Assembly (NCBI GenBank): GCA_033344815.1 | Contig: JAWPMR010000001.1 | Coordinates: 4,202,136 to 4,266,135 of the forward strand | Direction of reading: 5' to 3' | DNA length: 64,000 bases | Source: Paracoccaceae bacterium | GTDB taxonomy: Bacteria > Pseudomonadota > Alphaproteobacteria > Rhodobacterales > Rhodobacteraceae | In this document: positions 10,261 to 19,129 of the stretch, piece by piece | How the letters are laid out: each line of letters begins with the position of its first letter | Position numbering within the stretch: position 1 is the stretch's first letter | Position numbers and translations under genes: made by a program | Notes under the pieces: generated by a model | The model's input: only the letters and a program-made list of their open reading frames with translations | What the model was told of the DNA's origin: nothing | Databases searched by the model: none

Positions 10261-10485
10261 ATGCAAGAACCATATGAAACAGCGCCGACGGAAAACCGCA
10301 TCGTCTATGTCAAAGCAGTTGATGTGACCGAGTTGCCCAGCGAAGTGCGTGATCAAGCCGGCGATCTGGACCATCTCTATGCAGTGCATGACAGCGACGG
10401 ACAGCAATTGGCTCTTGTGGCAGACCGTAGCCTGGCATTTCGGTTGGCGCGGCAAAATGACTATGCGCCCGTTGCGGTGCACTAG
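10261..10485 (+). CDS. DUF1150 family protein
   Basis: A 74-residue DUF1150 protein, a family largely limited to alphaproteobacteria and usually found next to hsp20. The conserved C-terminal half contains LYAVHDSDGQQLALVADR followed by AFRLARQNDYAPVAVH. The start is the ATG at 10261, which leaves a 4-bp gap to hsp20; a GTT/CTG-type upstream extension into the hsp20 frame is unlikely. The function is unknown. Cotranscription with hsp20 suggests a heat-shock-linked role. A terminator follows 31 bp later. Confidence 0.88.
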   Translation: MQEPYETAPTENRIVYVKAVDVTELPSEVRDQAGDLDHLYAVHDSDGQQLALVADRSLAFRLARQNDYAPVAVH

Positions 10486-10516
10486 CGATCAGTTGTCCGA
10501 AGGAAAATGATGTCAA

Positions 10517-10540
10517 GGCCGCAGACCGCTGCGGCCTTTT
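10517..10540 (+). terminator. Rho-independent terminator after hsp20-DUF1150
   Basis: GGCCGCAG (10517-10524) and CTGCGGCC (10529-10536) form a perfect 8-bp stem with loop ACCG, followed by TTTT. It closes the hsp20-DUF1150 unit and separates it from the PhzF gene. Confidence 0.92.
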
Positions 10541-10558
10541 GTTGTTTAAGGAGATTTC

Positions 10559-11434
10559 ATGAAATTTGATTTCGATTGGGTTGATGCATTTTCAGACGTG
10601 CCGTTTGGCGGCAACGGATGTTCTGTCGTCCATGGCGGCGCGGTTTTGCCCGACGAAACCTGCATGGCTTACGTGAAAGAAACCTCGCTGGTGGAATGCA
10701 CATTCACGGGTCCATCCAAAGTTGCCGATGTAAGCGTGAGGTATTTTCTGGCAAGCCGGGAGATCCCTTTCGCAGGGCATCCGACTGTGGCGACGGTGAT
10801 GGCTCTGCGCGCCCGGGGCTTGGTGGGCGATGGCGTTTTAACACTTGAAACACAGGCGGGTATCATCCCGGTCGAAGTCCATGGCAATCACGTCAAGATG
10901 ACCCAGATCGCACCGGTATTTGGCACGACAGTTCCCGCCGACGTAGTGGCTGCTGTTGGTGGGTTGGAACCGGGTGATATCATCGGTGAGCCTCAAGTCG
11001 TGTCCACTGGGCTGCCGTTTTGCGTGACGGTCGTGAAAGACCGCACGGCGCTGGAGCGTCTTGTCCTGAACGTTGAAGCGTTGGCGGCTCTTGGTCGATA
11101 CCTTAAGCAACCTGAAATCGACATGATGGAGCCTTTCTGGGTGACGCTGTCAGGCGCTACTCTTCAGGGGAACACGTTTAGCCGTTTGCTTCTTGCGCCT
11201 CCGAGTCCACCAGAGGATCCGTTCACGGGATCTGCGACAGGAGCCATGGCCGCGTATCTTTGGAAAAACGATATGATCACGAAACGGGATTTTGTTGCCG
11301 AGCAGGGGCATGGCATGGGGCGACCCGGGCAAGCAAATGTCTGCGTTTTGGGGGATCGGGACGCTATTTCCGGAGTAGAGGTTGCAGGGCAGGGGACGAT
11401 TGTCATGTCAGGCACAGCTTTTTTACCGTCCTAG
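10559..11434 (+). CDS. PhzF family isomerase/epimerase
   Basis: A 291-residue PhzF-fold protein (diaminopimelate epimerase-like double domain). Visible motifs are DAFSDVPFGGNGCSVV at the N-terminus, with the conserved acidic LVECTF, REIPFAGHPTVAT in the first half and DPFTGSATGAMAAYL in the second half. AAGGAG precedes the ATG by 6 bp. Most PhzF relatives outside phenazine operons have unknown substrates and this one has no phenazine genes nearby. It appears to be a single-gene unit between two terminator-bounded or divergent units. Confidence 0.88.
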   Translation: MKFDFDWVDAFSDVPFGGNGCSVVHGGAVLPDETCMAYVKETSLVECTFTGPSKVADVSVRYFLASREIPFAGHPTVATVMALRARGLVGDGVLTLETQAGIIPVEVHGNHVKMTQIAPVFGTTVPADVVAAVGGLEPGDIIGEPQVVSTGLPFCVTVVKDRTALERLVLNVEALAALGRYLKQPEIDMMEPFWVTLSGATLQGNTFSRLLLAPPSPPEDPFTGSATGAMAAYLWKNDMITKRDFVAEQGHGMGRPGQANVCVLGDRDAISGVEVAGQGTIVMSGTAFLPS

Positions 11435-11670
11435 GAAAAACAGGAAAACCACTTATGAGATGGCTTTTGCGTGCTGTCGTTGACTAGTTGCGCGCTCCAG
11501 ATGAGGTAAGTGCGAAAATAAGACTTGCTGTTGAAGTGGCTTTGGAAAGCCGCAACCCCGCACTAGAATAGCTGTTCAAAACGAGCGAAGCGTTTTCCTG
11601 ACTTTTGACATTGCCGCACTGGTTCTCGAATATCAGGCATCGAGTGGTCTTCACGCCGCCTGCAGTGCTC

Positions 11671-12990
11671 CTACGCTCTGGTCAATATGACAGGTAGCCC
11701 GCCTTTTGGTTTCGGAATCGGCATGCGGTGCCAATCTGGAGGCGGACCCGCCAATTTGACGCGTCGTTCGCGCAAAAGTGTTCCCACAAAAAGTTTGATC
11801 TGCATGGTTGAGAAATGCATGCCAAGGCACTTGTGCGCACCGCCGCCAAACGGAGACCAGGCAAAACGGTGGCTCAGGTCCTCTGCGCGCTCTTTGGAAA
11901 ATCGCTCGGGATCAAACTGGGTAGGATTGCTAAAATATTCTGGCGACAGCATCGTCACCCCCGGATTGAGCGACACGGATGTGCCCGCAGGAATAGTGAA
12001 GCCGTTCCATTCAAAGTCTTTGATGGCCCGCCGAGGGATAAAAGGTACCGGTGGGACCAAACGCAGTGCTTCTCGAAAAACCAGATTGGTCTGTTCCATC
12101 TTGCCCAAGGCCTCTTCGTCAAGCGGGCCATCGCCAAGCTCTGAAACCTCTTGGACCAGACGATCCTGCCAGTCAGTGTGTTCACTCAAAGCGGCAATCA
12201 TAACGGACAGCGCGGTGGCTGTGGTGTCATGTGCCGCCATGATCAACAGGTTGAATTGCTCGAGGATTTGATCTTCGTTCCAACCTTGGCCGTTCTCATC
12301 CTTGGCAACACACATTTGGGAAAAGAAGTCATCACCTCCCTGCGCGCGGCGCTCCGGAATCAAGGTGCGAAACGTTTCGATCAAAAATCTGCGACCCCTG
12401 ACGCCACGCCACATCGGCGTGAATGGGATAGGGCTGCGCACAGCCGTGACAGAGGCTTTGATTTCGTCTTCAATGGCGCGGTTTACCTTTTTGGCCAAGG
12501 TGCCGTCCAGCGGCAGTCCCATGAAAACAGCGCCGCCCAACTTGAGCGTCAAGGCTTTGACAGCCTTGTAAAAACAGAACGCTTCGCCGTCAGGCCATGC
12601 ATCCAACAAAACCTTCATCGCATCTGCCATGCGCAAGCGGTAATCGCGGATCGCGGAGGCACGGAATGCGGCCTGCATGATCCTCCGATTGGCGCGGTGG
12701 TGGTCAAAATCCTGCAACAACAGACCCCCGGGATAGATGCGCTGCAGGGCGTCCCAGCCGCCTTGGGAGGAGAAATTGCGCTCCTTGTCCAAGAGCACCA
12801 TTTGCATGGCATCAGCCCCGCACAGATTTACCCGCCAGACGCCCAGCATGTTGACTTTGTAGACTGAACCGAACTTTTTGATGTACTCCTGCTGCGTCCC
12901 ATAAGCGTCGCGCACAATTTCAAGCGTGTGACCAATAAGGGGAGTTGCCGGAGGGCCGGGGATGTGCGCCAGAGCGGTTTTGGTGGGCAT
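11671..12990 (-). CDS. Cytochrome P450 (orphan)
   Basis: A 439-residue soluble P450 monooxygenase. The I-helix oxygen-activating motif is AAHDTT (252-257), the K-helix ExxR is EALR (307-310) and the haem-binding loop is FGGGAHKCLG with the cysteine ligand at 388. The N-terminal DFDHHRANRRIMQAAF resembles the CYP26/CYP120-like bacterial class rather than camphor-type P450s. There is no signal or anchor segment. No ferredoxin or ferredoxin reductase gene is adjacent, so redox partners must come from elsewhere. The substrate may be a terpenoid, carotenoid-derived or fatty molecule; this is a guess from class resemblance. Confidence 0.9.
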   Translation of the reverse strand: MPTKTALAHIPGPPATPLIGHTLEIVRDAYGTQQEYIKKFGSVYKVNMLGVWRVNLCGADAMQMVLLDKERNFSSQGGWDALQRIYPGGLLLQDFDHHRANRRIMQAAFRASAIRDYRLRMADAMKVLLDAWPDGEAFCFYKAVKALTLKLGGAVFMGLPLDGTLAKKVNRAIEDEIKASVTAVRSPIPFTPMWRGVRGRRFLIETFRTLIPERRAQGGDDFFSQMCVAKDENGQGWNEDQILEQFNLLIMAAHDTTATALSVMIAALSEHTDWQDRLVQEVSELGDGPLDEEALGKMEQTNLVFREALRLVPPVPFIPRRAIKDFEWNGFTIPAGTSVSLNPGVTMLSPEYFSNPTQFDPERFSKERAEDLSHRFAWSPFGGGAHKCLGMHFSTMQIKLFVGTLLRERRVKLAGPPPDWHRMPIPKPKGGLPVILTRA

Positions 12991-13188
12991 GAAGAGGACC
13001 TCGCCGAAAGGAGTATTCAGAACGCGCCACGGACGGCACGGTCTGGTTTATCCGATCAGGAAGTGTGAAGCGTGTTAACGGAGCGTACGCACGCAACACC
13101 GACAGCGCCCAAGATTACCAAAATCAAAAATATGGCGCGGCGTCGGACATCCTCGCAAGCGCGCGAGATTCTGATCAATCGGCAACGG

Positions 13189-14190
13189 CTATTCGGCCGC
13201 GCTTGTTGCAACTTGCACCACGGGTTCATGGGCAGACGACACCGCGCCGTCCTCGTTTTCGGCCAGAAAGCGCTCGGCTTCCAAAGCTGCCATGCATCCC
13301 ATACCGGCAGAGGTGACAGCCTGCCGGTACTTGTGGTCTGTCAGGTCACCGGCCGCGAACACGCCGGGGATAGAAGTTTCGGTGCTATCTGGTTTCGTGA
13401 CAACATAGCCGCCCATGTGGGTTTCCAGCACGTCCTTGACCAATTCATTTGAAGGGGCATGCCCGATGGCGACAAAGACCCCCTTGGCCGGGATTTCCGT
13501 GAGCGCGCCGGTTTGGGTGTGTTTGACGCGGATTGATTCGACGCCAAGGGGCGCATCCGTGCCGAGCACTTCGTCGAGTTCATGAAACCACAAGGGTTCG
13601 ATTTTTGGATTTTTCATCAAACGGTCGATGAGGATTTTCTCGGCGCGCAGTTCGTCTCTACGGTGGACCAAGGTGACTTTTGAGGCGAAATTCGTCAAGA
13701 ACAGGGCTTCTTCGACCGCAGTGTTACCACCCCCGATCACGACAATTTCCTGCCCTCTATAGAAAAATCCATCGCAGGTGGCACAGGCTGAAACTCCAAA
13801 GCCTTTGAATTTTTCCTCTGAGGGCAGGCCCAGCCATTTCGCACGGGCTCCTGTCGCCAGAATGACAGCATCCGCGATATATGTTGTGCCGCTGTCGCCT
13901 TTTGCCACAAACGGGCGCTGTTGAAGATTCAGATCGGTTATGATGTCGCCGATGATTTCAGTGCCCATGGCTTTGGCATGTTCCTGCATGCGTATCATCA
14001 GATCGGGACCCTGTACTTCGCTGTCGCCCGGCCAGTTTTCAACCTCGGTGGTGGTCGTCAACTGTCCACCTGGTTCGATCCCCTGAACGAGAATTGGGTT
14101 CAACATGGCACGGCTCGCATAGACGCCCGCCGTGTAGCCAGCCGGCCCTGATCCGATGATGAGGACGCGTGTTTGTCTAGTTTCGGCCAT
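13189..14190 (-). CDS. trxB: Thioredoxin-disulfide reductase
   Basis: A 333-residue FAD/NADPH flavoprotein that reduces thioredoxin. The FAD-binding [16 protein letters not shown] is at the N-terminus, the redox-active CATC is at residues 136-139, the NADPH site has [15 protein letters not shown], and [21 protein letters not shown] is the C-terminal FAD motif. The start is set at ATG 14190 (MAETRQ) with GGGGGTCC upstream; the longer frame adds 19 non-conserved residues. It has a somewhat long C-terminal tail (about 20 residues, acidic and low in conservation). It is divergent from an Lrp-type regulator, as in E. coli, where trxB and lrp are also neighbours. Confidence 0.95.
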   Translation of the reverse strand: MAETRQTRVLIIGSGPAGYTAGVYASRAMLNPILVQGIEPGGQLTTTTEVENWPGDSEVQGPDLMIRMQEHAKAMGTEIIGDIITDLNLQQRPFVAKGDSGTTYIADAVILATGARAKWLGLPSEEKFKGFGVSACATCDGFFYRGQEIVVIGGGNTAVEEALFLTNFASKVTLVHRRDELRAEKILIDRLMKNPKIEPLWFHELDEVLGTDAPLGVESIRVKHTQTGALTEIPAKGVFVAIGHAPSNELVKDVLETHMGGYVVTKPDSTETSIPGVFAAGDLTDHKYRQAVTSAGMGCMAALEAERFLAENEDGAVSSAHEPVVQVATSAAE

Positions 14191-14389
14191 AGGGACCCCC
14201 AATAAAATGCACCGCAGCAGCGTTTGATATATAGCGGGGATGGGCAAGCTTAAACCCCCCTAGTATCGCCGAAGAACATCGGGTCATGCCACAAAACTGA
14301 ACACTTGTGGAAAGAATCTTGCGCGAATGCGAAATATTATTGCGCGCGCTGTGGTCGCTGTTATAACAACCGAAAATCTTGGGGGCGAA

Positions 14390-14890
14390 ATGGCTGGAAC
14401 TCGACTGGACTCCATCGATCGAAAAATCCTTGCGGAACTTCAAGCCGACGGCCGCATGACCAATGTGGAATTGGCGAACCGTGTTGGCATATCTGCCCCG
14501 CCGTGTCTGCGCCGAGTGCGTTCATTGGAAGAAGCGGGATTTATCAAAGGCTACCACGCGGATGTTGATGCGCGCGAGCTTGGCTTTGAGGTGCAGGTTT
14601 TTGCGATGGTTGGTCTCGCCAGCCAGGCCGAATCGGATCTGACAGCATTTGAGGACCGGTGCAGAGCCTGGCCTTTGGTGCGCGAGTGTCACATGCTCAA
14701 CGGCGAAGTGGATTTTGTTCTGAAATGCGCCGCGCCCGATTTGTCGACGTTTCAGAGATTTCTTACAAGTGATTTGCTGACAACGCCCAATGTGGAAAGC
14801 GTTAAGACTTCCCTTGTTATTCGGGGCGCCAAGGATGAACCCGGTGTGCCTTTCGAAATACTGGAAGAGCGGCTCAAAAACTCCGCCTGA
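14390..14890 (+). CDS. Lrp/AsnC family transcriptional regulator
   Basis: A 166-residue Lrp/AsnC regulator. The N-terminal winged helix spans about residues 7-60 (LDSIDRKILAELQADGRMTNVELANRVGIS), with PPCLRRVRSLEEAGFIKGY as recognition helix and wing. The C-terminal RAM ligand-binding domain covers residues 65-150. The start chosen is ATG 14390 with GGGGGCGAA directly upstream. The gene is divergent from trxB across 199 bp. It probably responds to an amino acid and may regulate itself; an AT-rich interrupted palindrome (GCGCGAAT ... ATTGCGCGC, 14321-14348) just before the gene is a possible binding site. Confidence 0.92.
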   Translation: MAGTRLDSIDRKILAELQADGRMTNVELANRVGISAPPCLRRVRSLEEAGFIKGYHADVDARELGFEVQVFAMVGLASQAESDLTAFEDRCRAWPLVRECHMLNGEVDFVLKCAAPDLSTFQRFLTSDLLTTPNVESVKTSLVIRGAKDEPGVPFEILEERLKNSA

Positions 14891-15270
14891 AAAGGACCGA
14901 AGAACCTCATCGCACGTATTGGGAAAGATCAAGTAGCGCACAGTTGCTTTTCGAAATGACCATCCTTTGAACACGCTTCAGCGACCCGCTTTTTGAATTC
15001 CGTTCGAGATGAAAAGCGCCACTCGTTTTTTTGTTACGAGGTTCAAGGGAAAGGTGGAACCGCGAACGTCAAAGCCGCCTACAATTCCGCTTACTCTAAC
15101 CGAAGTGAGCAATACCGAACTTCATTTTCTTAGATTGGCTAGGTTTTATGTTTCTGAAAGACGGTCTCTTGCGGCCTTAAAAACACATTAATCTTAGTGC
15201 AGGACATTCTGGCAGCTAACATATGGTTGCTGCCTTGTACGGGGACCGAATTGCCGCGATGTGCGCCTCC
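14891..15270. other. Gene-poor stretch after the Lrp gene
   Basis: No convincing gene in 380 bp between the Lrp-type gene and pgeF. A 60-codon open frame at 15009-15191 on the + strand has no clear ribosome site and no recognisable family. Both flanking genes end here (convergent), so a terminator is expected, but I see no clear GC stem followed by a T run. Confidence 0.5.
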
Positions 15271-16026
15271 CTAAAGAGTGATGGCGGCAATCAACCGACC
15301 ATAATCGGCTTCTTGCTCGTGGGTTGTGCGGCGATAAGAATAAAACCGCTCCGCATCTGCATAGGTACAATGACGTGTCCATTCTGCCGACCCAATTCCT
15401 GCCTCGCGCAGGCGGTGTAACCCGAAGCCGGGGAGATCAAAATGCAGACGATCTCCTTCACCATTTGCAAAGAAACGGGCGTAACCATCGTTTTCGGCAA
15501 TAAAAATCTCAAAAAACTCAGGTCCTACTTCGTAAGCGCGTTGCGAGATGGTGGGGCCAATCACGGCCACGATCTTTTGGCGCGTCGCTCCTAAACCACA
15601 CATCGCGTCAATCGTGGCTTCGAGGATACCTTCAAGTGCGCCACGCCAACCGGCATGCGCTGCGCCGATGACTTGATTTTCAACGTCTGCAAACAAAACG
15701 GGTTGGCAATCTGCCGTCAGAACAGACAACGCGAGGCCAGGCGTATCTGTTACCATTGCATCGGCTTTAGGCTTTTTGTCTGAGGCTCCGGCCACTGTGA
15801 TCGCTTTGTTGGAGTGAACCTGATGAACACCCAGCAGCATGTGGGTCGGGACGTCCATTGCGTTGGCAACCCGCGCGCGATTGATTGCGACGATTTCGGA
15901 TTGATCCGAACTCCCGAGGCCGCAGTTCAGACCTGCAAATACACCCGAAGATGCTCCGCCGCGACGCGTGAAGAAGCCGTGTTTCAAGGGTAAAAGATCT
16001 TCAGATGTCAGTATTTCTAATGTCAT
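15271..16026 (-). CDS. pgeF: Peptidoglycan editing factor / multicopper-type laccase domain
   Basis: A 251-residue PgeF (YfiH/YlmD, formerly DUF152) protein, a zinc enzyme implicated in removing misincorporated residues from peptidoglycan precursors and having purine nucleoside activities. Zinc ligands are His71 in GVHQVHS, Cys107 in LTADCQP and His124 in AAHAGWRG. KHGFFTRRGG begins the conserved region. It is the last gene of lgt-midA-pgeF, with ATGA-type 4-bp overlaps at both junctions, an order common in Rhodobacteraceae. Confidence 0.93.
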   Translation of the reverse strand: MTLEILTSEDLLPLKHGFFTRRGGASSGVFAGLNCGLGSSDQSEIVAINRARVANAMDVPTHMLLGVHQVHSNKAITVAGASDKKPKADAMVTDTPGLALSVLTADCQPVLFADVENQVIGAAHAGWRGALEGILEATIDAMCGLGATRQKIVAVIGPTISQRAYEVGPEFFEIFIAENDGYARFFANGEGDRLHFDLPGFGLHRLREAGIGSAEWTRHCTYADAERFYSYRRTTHEQEADYGRLIAAITL

Positions 16027-17081
16027 ATTTCCAAACCCGGTGGTGGCGGACTGCCCTCGGGAAACAGACCCATCACTTTGAACAGATTTCCCATTTCATC
16101 TGGATGCGTCAAGCGTCGATGCGCTTTAATATGGCTGTCAAGCGCTGGTCCCTGCAGGTTTGCTGCCAAATTCTGTGCGCGTTGTGAAATGCCAATCCGT
16201 TCCAGAAAGACACCCTGAGGTGTCATGCGCGTGTGAGCACAGAGCGCTGCTTGTGCCAGAGCCTCGAAGTCAACGTGTGCAGTCAGATCGGCGCAGCCCG
16301 GATCGCTTAAAGGAGGCACGACTTGATGGTTTTGCACGGCTTGAAACGTATCTCCAAGGCTGCGCCAATCGCCGTAATCCAGGATTAATGCCGCGCCGCC
16401 ATGATCGGCAATCGTTTGGCCTACGGATGCCATGATTGGTGCTGCGCCTGGTGAATACTCAATCACGTGCCCGGGTTTCGTTTCTGACAGCCTATCCGCC
16501 AGCGTCGGTTGCGGGAGTTCCGGACTCAACCCGAGTGCCAAGGCGCCGTCCTGCAAACCAATCTGCGTTTCGCGCCAATGAACTGACCCACGGGTGAATT
16601 GTCGAATGGGCAGCGCGTCAAAGAACTCGTTGGCGATCAGAAACAGCGGCGCTACCGGCAAGGCGTCGACGCGGGATAGATGTGTCACGGAAAACCCTGA
16701 CAGAACATCGCGTTGCATGGCCGCTAATCTGGGTGATGCTTCGACTAAAACGATTTCGGCGGACGCGTGAAAACCGGGGATATTTCGCGTGGCACGCAGC
16801 GCATCGTTCATCAAAGTGCCGCGACCAGGACCCAGTTCCGCAAACACGAAATGTTCTGGGCGTCCTTGGTCGATCCACGTTTGAGCAAGCGTGAGGCCGA
16901 CAAGTTCACCAAACATCTGACTGATTTCCGGTGCAGTGGTAAAATCGCCTGCGGCACCGATAGGTAACCGCGTCGTGTAGTACCCAAATTCCGGGTGCAG
17001 AAGGCACTCCACCATATAGTCAGCGAGAGAGATGGGACCGTTTTGGGCAATCCTGGCGCAAATGAGATCGTGCAGTTTCAT
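16023..17081 (-). CDS. SAM-dependent methyltransferase, MidA/NDUFAF7 family
   Basis: A 352-residue class I methyltransferase of the MidA/NDUFAF7 (DUF185) family. The mitochondrial homologue methylates an arginine of complex I subunit NDUFS2, so a role in NADH dehydrogenase maturation is plausible. Visible features are [19 protein letters not shown] near the start, [17 protein letters not shown], the SAM-binding [17 protein letters not shown] and [18 protein letters not shown]. The start is set at ATG 17081, overlapping the lgt stop by 4 bp (ATGA); a longer frame would run deep into lgt. It sits between lgt and pgeF in one operon. Confidence 0.92.
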   Translation of the reverse strand: MKLHDLICARIAQNGPISLADYMVECLLHPEFGYYTTRLPIGAAGDFTTAPEISQMFGELVGLTLAQTWIDQGRPEHFVFAELGPGRGTLMNDALRATRNIPGFHASAEIVLVEASPRLAAMQRDVLSGFSVTHLSRVDALPVAPLFLIANEFFDALPIRQFTRGSVHWRETQIGLQDGALALGLSPELPQPTLADRLSETKPGHVIEYSPGAAPIMASVGQTIADHGGAALILDYGDWRSLGDTFQAVQNHQVVPPLSDPGCADLTAHVDFEALAQAALCAHTRMTPQGVFLERIGISQRAQNLAANLQGPALDSHIKAHRRLTHPDEMGNLFKVMGLFPEGSPPPPGLEI

Positions 17082-17962
17082 GGTCTTCGACGCGCGCGGG
17101 TAACGAGCCATACACCTAGCAAGATCATCGGAATGGACAGGATTTGCCCCATTGTAAGCCCCCAGCCAGCGACGTGCCATGCAAGACCCAAGGGGTTCCT
17201 GTCTGAAATGAACTGCGCGTCGGGTTGCCTGACAAATTCGACGGTGAAACGTGCCAGACCGTATCCAGCAAAAAAGACGCCAGCGACCAAACCGGGTTTC
17301 TTCAATGCGCCTGATCGCCAGACAAGCCAGATCAGGACTGCCCCTACCAGGAGGCCCTCAAGAGCGGCTTCATAGAGTTGCGAGGGATGGCGCGCGCAGA
17401 TCCCCGCAACATCGGGGCAAAACTGCGCGGCCTCTGTAGGAAACGCGACACCCCAAGGCAATGTGGTAGGCCGTCCCCAGAGTTCTGCGTTGATGAAATT
17501 CGCCAGTCGTCCGAGCAACAATCCGGGCGGCACTCCCAGCGCCATGATATCCGCCGCGCTGAGGCGGGGAATGTTATGACGCCACGTGTATATCCACCCA
17601 GCCAGAATCACGCCCAAAAGCCCTCCGTGAAAGGCCATGCCGCCTTGCCAGACGGCAAGGATTTCTCCCGGGTGGTTCAGAAAGTACTCTGGTTGATAAA
17701 AAGTGACGTAACCGATCCGCCCCCCAAGAATCACACCGATAATGACCCATGTCAGCAAATCCTCGATTTGAGGCGCACTCATCACTGGCGCATCGTTGCG
17801 CCACAGTTTTGGCGTTTTGACGGCGCGCACCACCAATTGCCAACCCAGGAGGATCCCAACGATGTAAGCCAAAGCATACCAGCGCAGCGCCAGTTCAAAA
17901 CCAAAGATGGAAATCGAAAAGATTTCCGGCGAAATTTCGGGAAAGGGCAGAGTCGCACGCAT
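17078..17962 (-). CDS. lgt: Prolipoprotein diacylglyceryl transferase
   Basis: A 294-residue polytopic inner-membrane enzyme transferring diacylglyceryl from phosphatidylglycerol to lipobox cysteines. About seven hydrophobic segments are visible. Conserved residues are LRWYALAYI near residue 26, the essential His in [11 protein letters not shown] (His112) and the signature [14 protein letters not shown] (151-164). The second glycine of the usual GR(I/L)GN signature is Ala here; the functional Arg and Asn are kept. The start is ATG 17962, not the long upstream frame, which would enter the divergent ubiK region. Predicted substrates in this window are the small lipoproteins at 57.2-57.6 kb and 23.8 kb. 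Confidence 0.96.
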   Translation of the reverse strand: MRATLPFPEISPEIFSISIFGFELALRWYALAYIVGILLGWQLVVRAVKTPKLWRNDAPVMSAPQIEDLLTWVIIGVILGGRIGYVTFYQPEYFLNHPGEILAVWQGGMAFHGGLLGVILAGWIYTWRHNIPRLSAADIMALGVPPGLLLGRLANFINAELWGRPTTLPWGVAFPTEAAQFCPDVAGICARHPSQLYEAALEGLLVGAVLIWLVWRSGALKKPGLVAGVFFAGYGLARFTVEFVRQPDAQFISDRNPLGLAWHVAGWGLTMGQILSIPMILLGVWLVTRARRRP

Positions 17963-18056
17963 GGCGCATCCTTTCCTTTTGTCTGGATCGCTTGTCAACC
18001 TTGCAGCGGGCGTGGTTTGGTCCCATATAACAATTGTGAACAGCCGGAGTGGATCA

Positions 18057-18299
18057 ATGCAAACGCGCAACAAAATCTTTGACGACATATCGCAGTTGAT
18101 GACCAATGCGATGGGCGTGGCCCAGGGCGCGCGCGACGAAGCAGAAACGGCCATGAAAAGCATGATGGACCGATGGCTCGCGGATCGCGACTTTGTTACG
18201 CGGGAAGAGTTCGACGCGGTACGTGCCATGGCACAAAAAGCGCGCGAAGAGAATGACGCTCTCAAAGCGCGCCTCGACGCCTTTGAAGCCAAGAGCTAA
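18057..18299 (+). CDS. ubiK: UbiK/BMFP family ubiquinone accessory factor
   Basis: An 80-residue membrane fusogenic (BMFP/YqiC) family protein; the E. coli member UbiK assists ubiquinone biosynthesis by helping assemble the Ubi complex. An N-terminal amphipathic helix ([20 protein letters not shown]) is followed by [20 protein letters not shown] and a C-terminal coiled coil ending [11 protein letters not shown], the standard family layout. The ATG at 18057 follows CCGGAGTGG. It is divergent from lgt with 94 bp between. The symbol is by family resemblance. Confidence 0.85.
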   Translation: MQTRNKIFDDISQLMTNAMGVAQGARDEAETAMKSMMDRWLADRDFVTREEFDAVRAMAQKAREENDALKARLDAFEAKS

Positions 18300-18592
18300 A
18301 CCGACTCTGGCGCTCCGCCCGAACAGGTTCTGGCGCGCGGAACGCCAACTTTGCAGTTAATAAATGGTTAAAGTGGGTCACCAATCGTTACGATTGGTTA
18401 TATTTTGCGTGTTCACGCCTTTCATCCACAACTTATTGCGGTTTCCCACAAGAATAGGGGTTGCCACAGCATCGTTCACACCGCACCATATCTTGTATAG
18501 GCATGGGGGCTCGCCCCGGTCTGTAGAGCAGGCACCTAGCATTGGGGGCCGTCACCGGCCTGTGACGCTAGCGCGAAAAAAGAGGTGGCACA

Positions 18593-19093
18593 ATGGCCCT
18601 GTCAGAGCATTATCTGGAAGATGATATTCACCCCATCGATATCGTTGAGCATCTAGCGGCGCACCACGATTGGGATTTCGACCGTATCTCGGATGAGCAG
18701 ATCGCAATGGCCGTAGAAGGCCAGTGGCGCACCTATTCCCTCACACTGGCCTGGTCGGCCTATGACGAAACGTTAAGGATGATCTGCACCTTTGATATGG
18801 AGCCACCGGACGAAAAGCGATCTGAACTTTATGAGCTACTGAACCATATCAACGATCAATGCTGGGCCGGCGCGTTCACGTATTGGGACGAGCAAAAGCT
18901 CATGGTTTATCGCTATGGTCTGGTCATGGCGGGCGGTCATGTTGCAAGCGCGGATCAGATCGACACCATGATCGGCGCTGCGGTGATGAGCGCGGAACGG
19001 TATTATCCCGCCATGCAATTGCTTGTTTGGGGCAATCAAACTCCGACGCAGGCTCTGCAGGTCGCCATTGCAGAGGCTTACGGTCGCGCGTAA
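18593..19093 (+). CDS. YbjN domain-containing protein
   Basis: A 166-residue protein of the YbjN family, a fold related to type III secretion chaperones; E. coli YbjN affects motility and stress traits by unclear means. The conserved central part includes MAVEGQWRTYSLTLAWSAYDE, the MEPPDEKRSELYELLNHIND helix and MVYRYGLVMAGG. AAGAGGTGG precedes the ATG. It stands upstream of proC with a 36-bp gap that can form a G/C hairpin. The 293 bp upstream, back to ubiK, contains an 18-nt loop inverted repeat (GGCGCTCCGC/GCGGAACGCC) without a T-run, and no gene. Confidence 0.85.
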   Translation: MALSEHYLEDDIHPIDIVEHLAAHHDWDFDRISDEQIAMAVEGQWRTYSLTLAWSAYDETLRMICTFDMEPPDEKRSELYELLNHINDQCWAGAFTYWDEQKLMVYRYGLVMAGGHVASADQIDTMIGAAVMSAERYYPAMQLLVWGNQTPTQALQVAIAEAYGRA

Positions 19094-19097
19094 CAAT

Positions 19098-19119
19098 CCC
19101 CCGACACGTTTTGCGGGGG
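19098..19119 (+). promoter_or_regulatory. Hairpin masking the proC ribosome site
   Basis: CCCCCG (19098-19103) can pair with CGGGGG (19114-19119) over a 10-nt loop. The G-run is also the only Shine-Dalgarno-like purine stretch before the proC ATG at 19130. The stem lies within the 36 bp between the YbjN stop and proC. This could limit proC translation or partly terminate transcription; no T-run follows, so termination is less likely. Confidence 0.45.
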
Positions 19120-19129
19120 GCATAAAAAC

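Noticed and set aside
11578-11596. AAAACG ... CGTTTT inverted repeat downstream of the P450 gene
   Set aside because: The stem is short and AT-rich with a partly self-complementary loop; not distinguishable from chance.
15009-15191. 60-codon frame between the Lrp gene and pgeF
   Set aside because: No ribosome site, no known motif, and too short to support without comparison.
18309-18346. Inverted repeat GGCGCTCCGC/GCGGAACGCC after ubiK, considered as a terminator
   Set aside because: The loop is 18 nt, one pair mismatches and no T-run follows, so it is not a convincing terminator.
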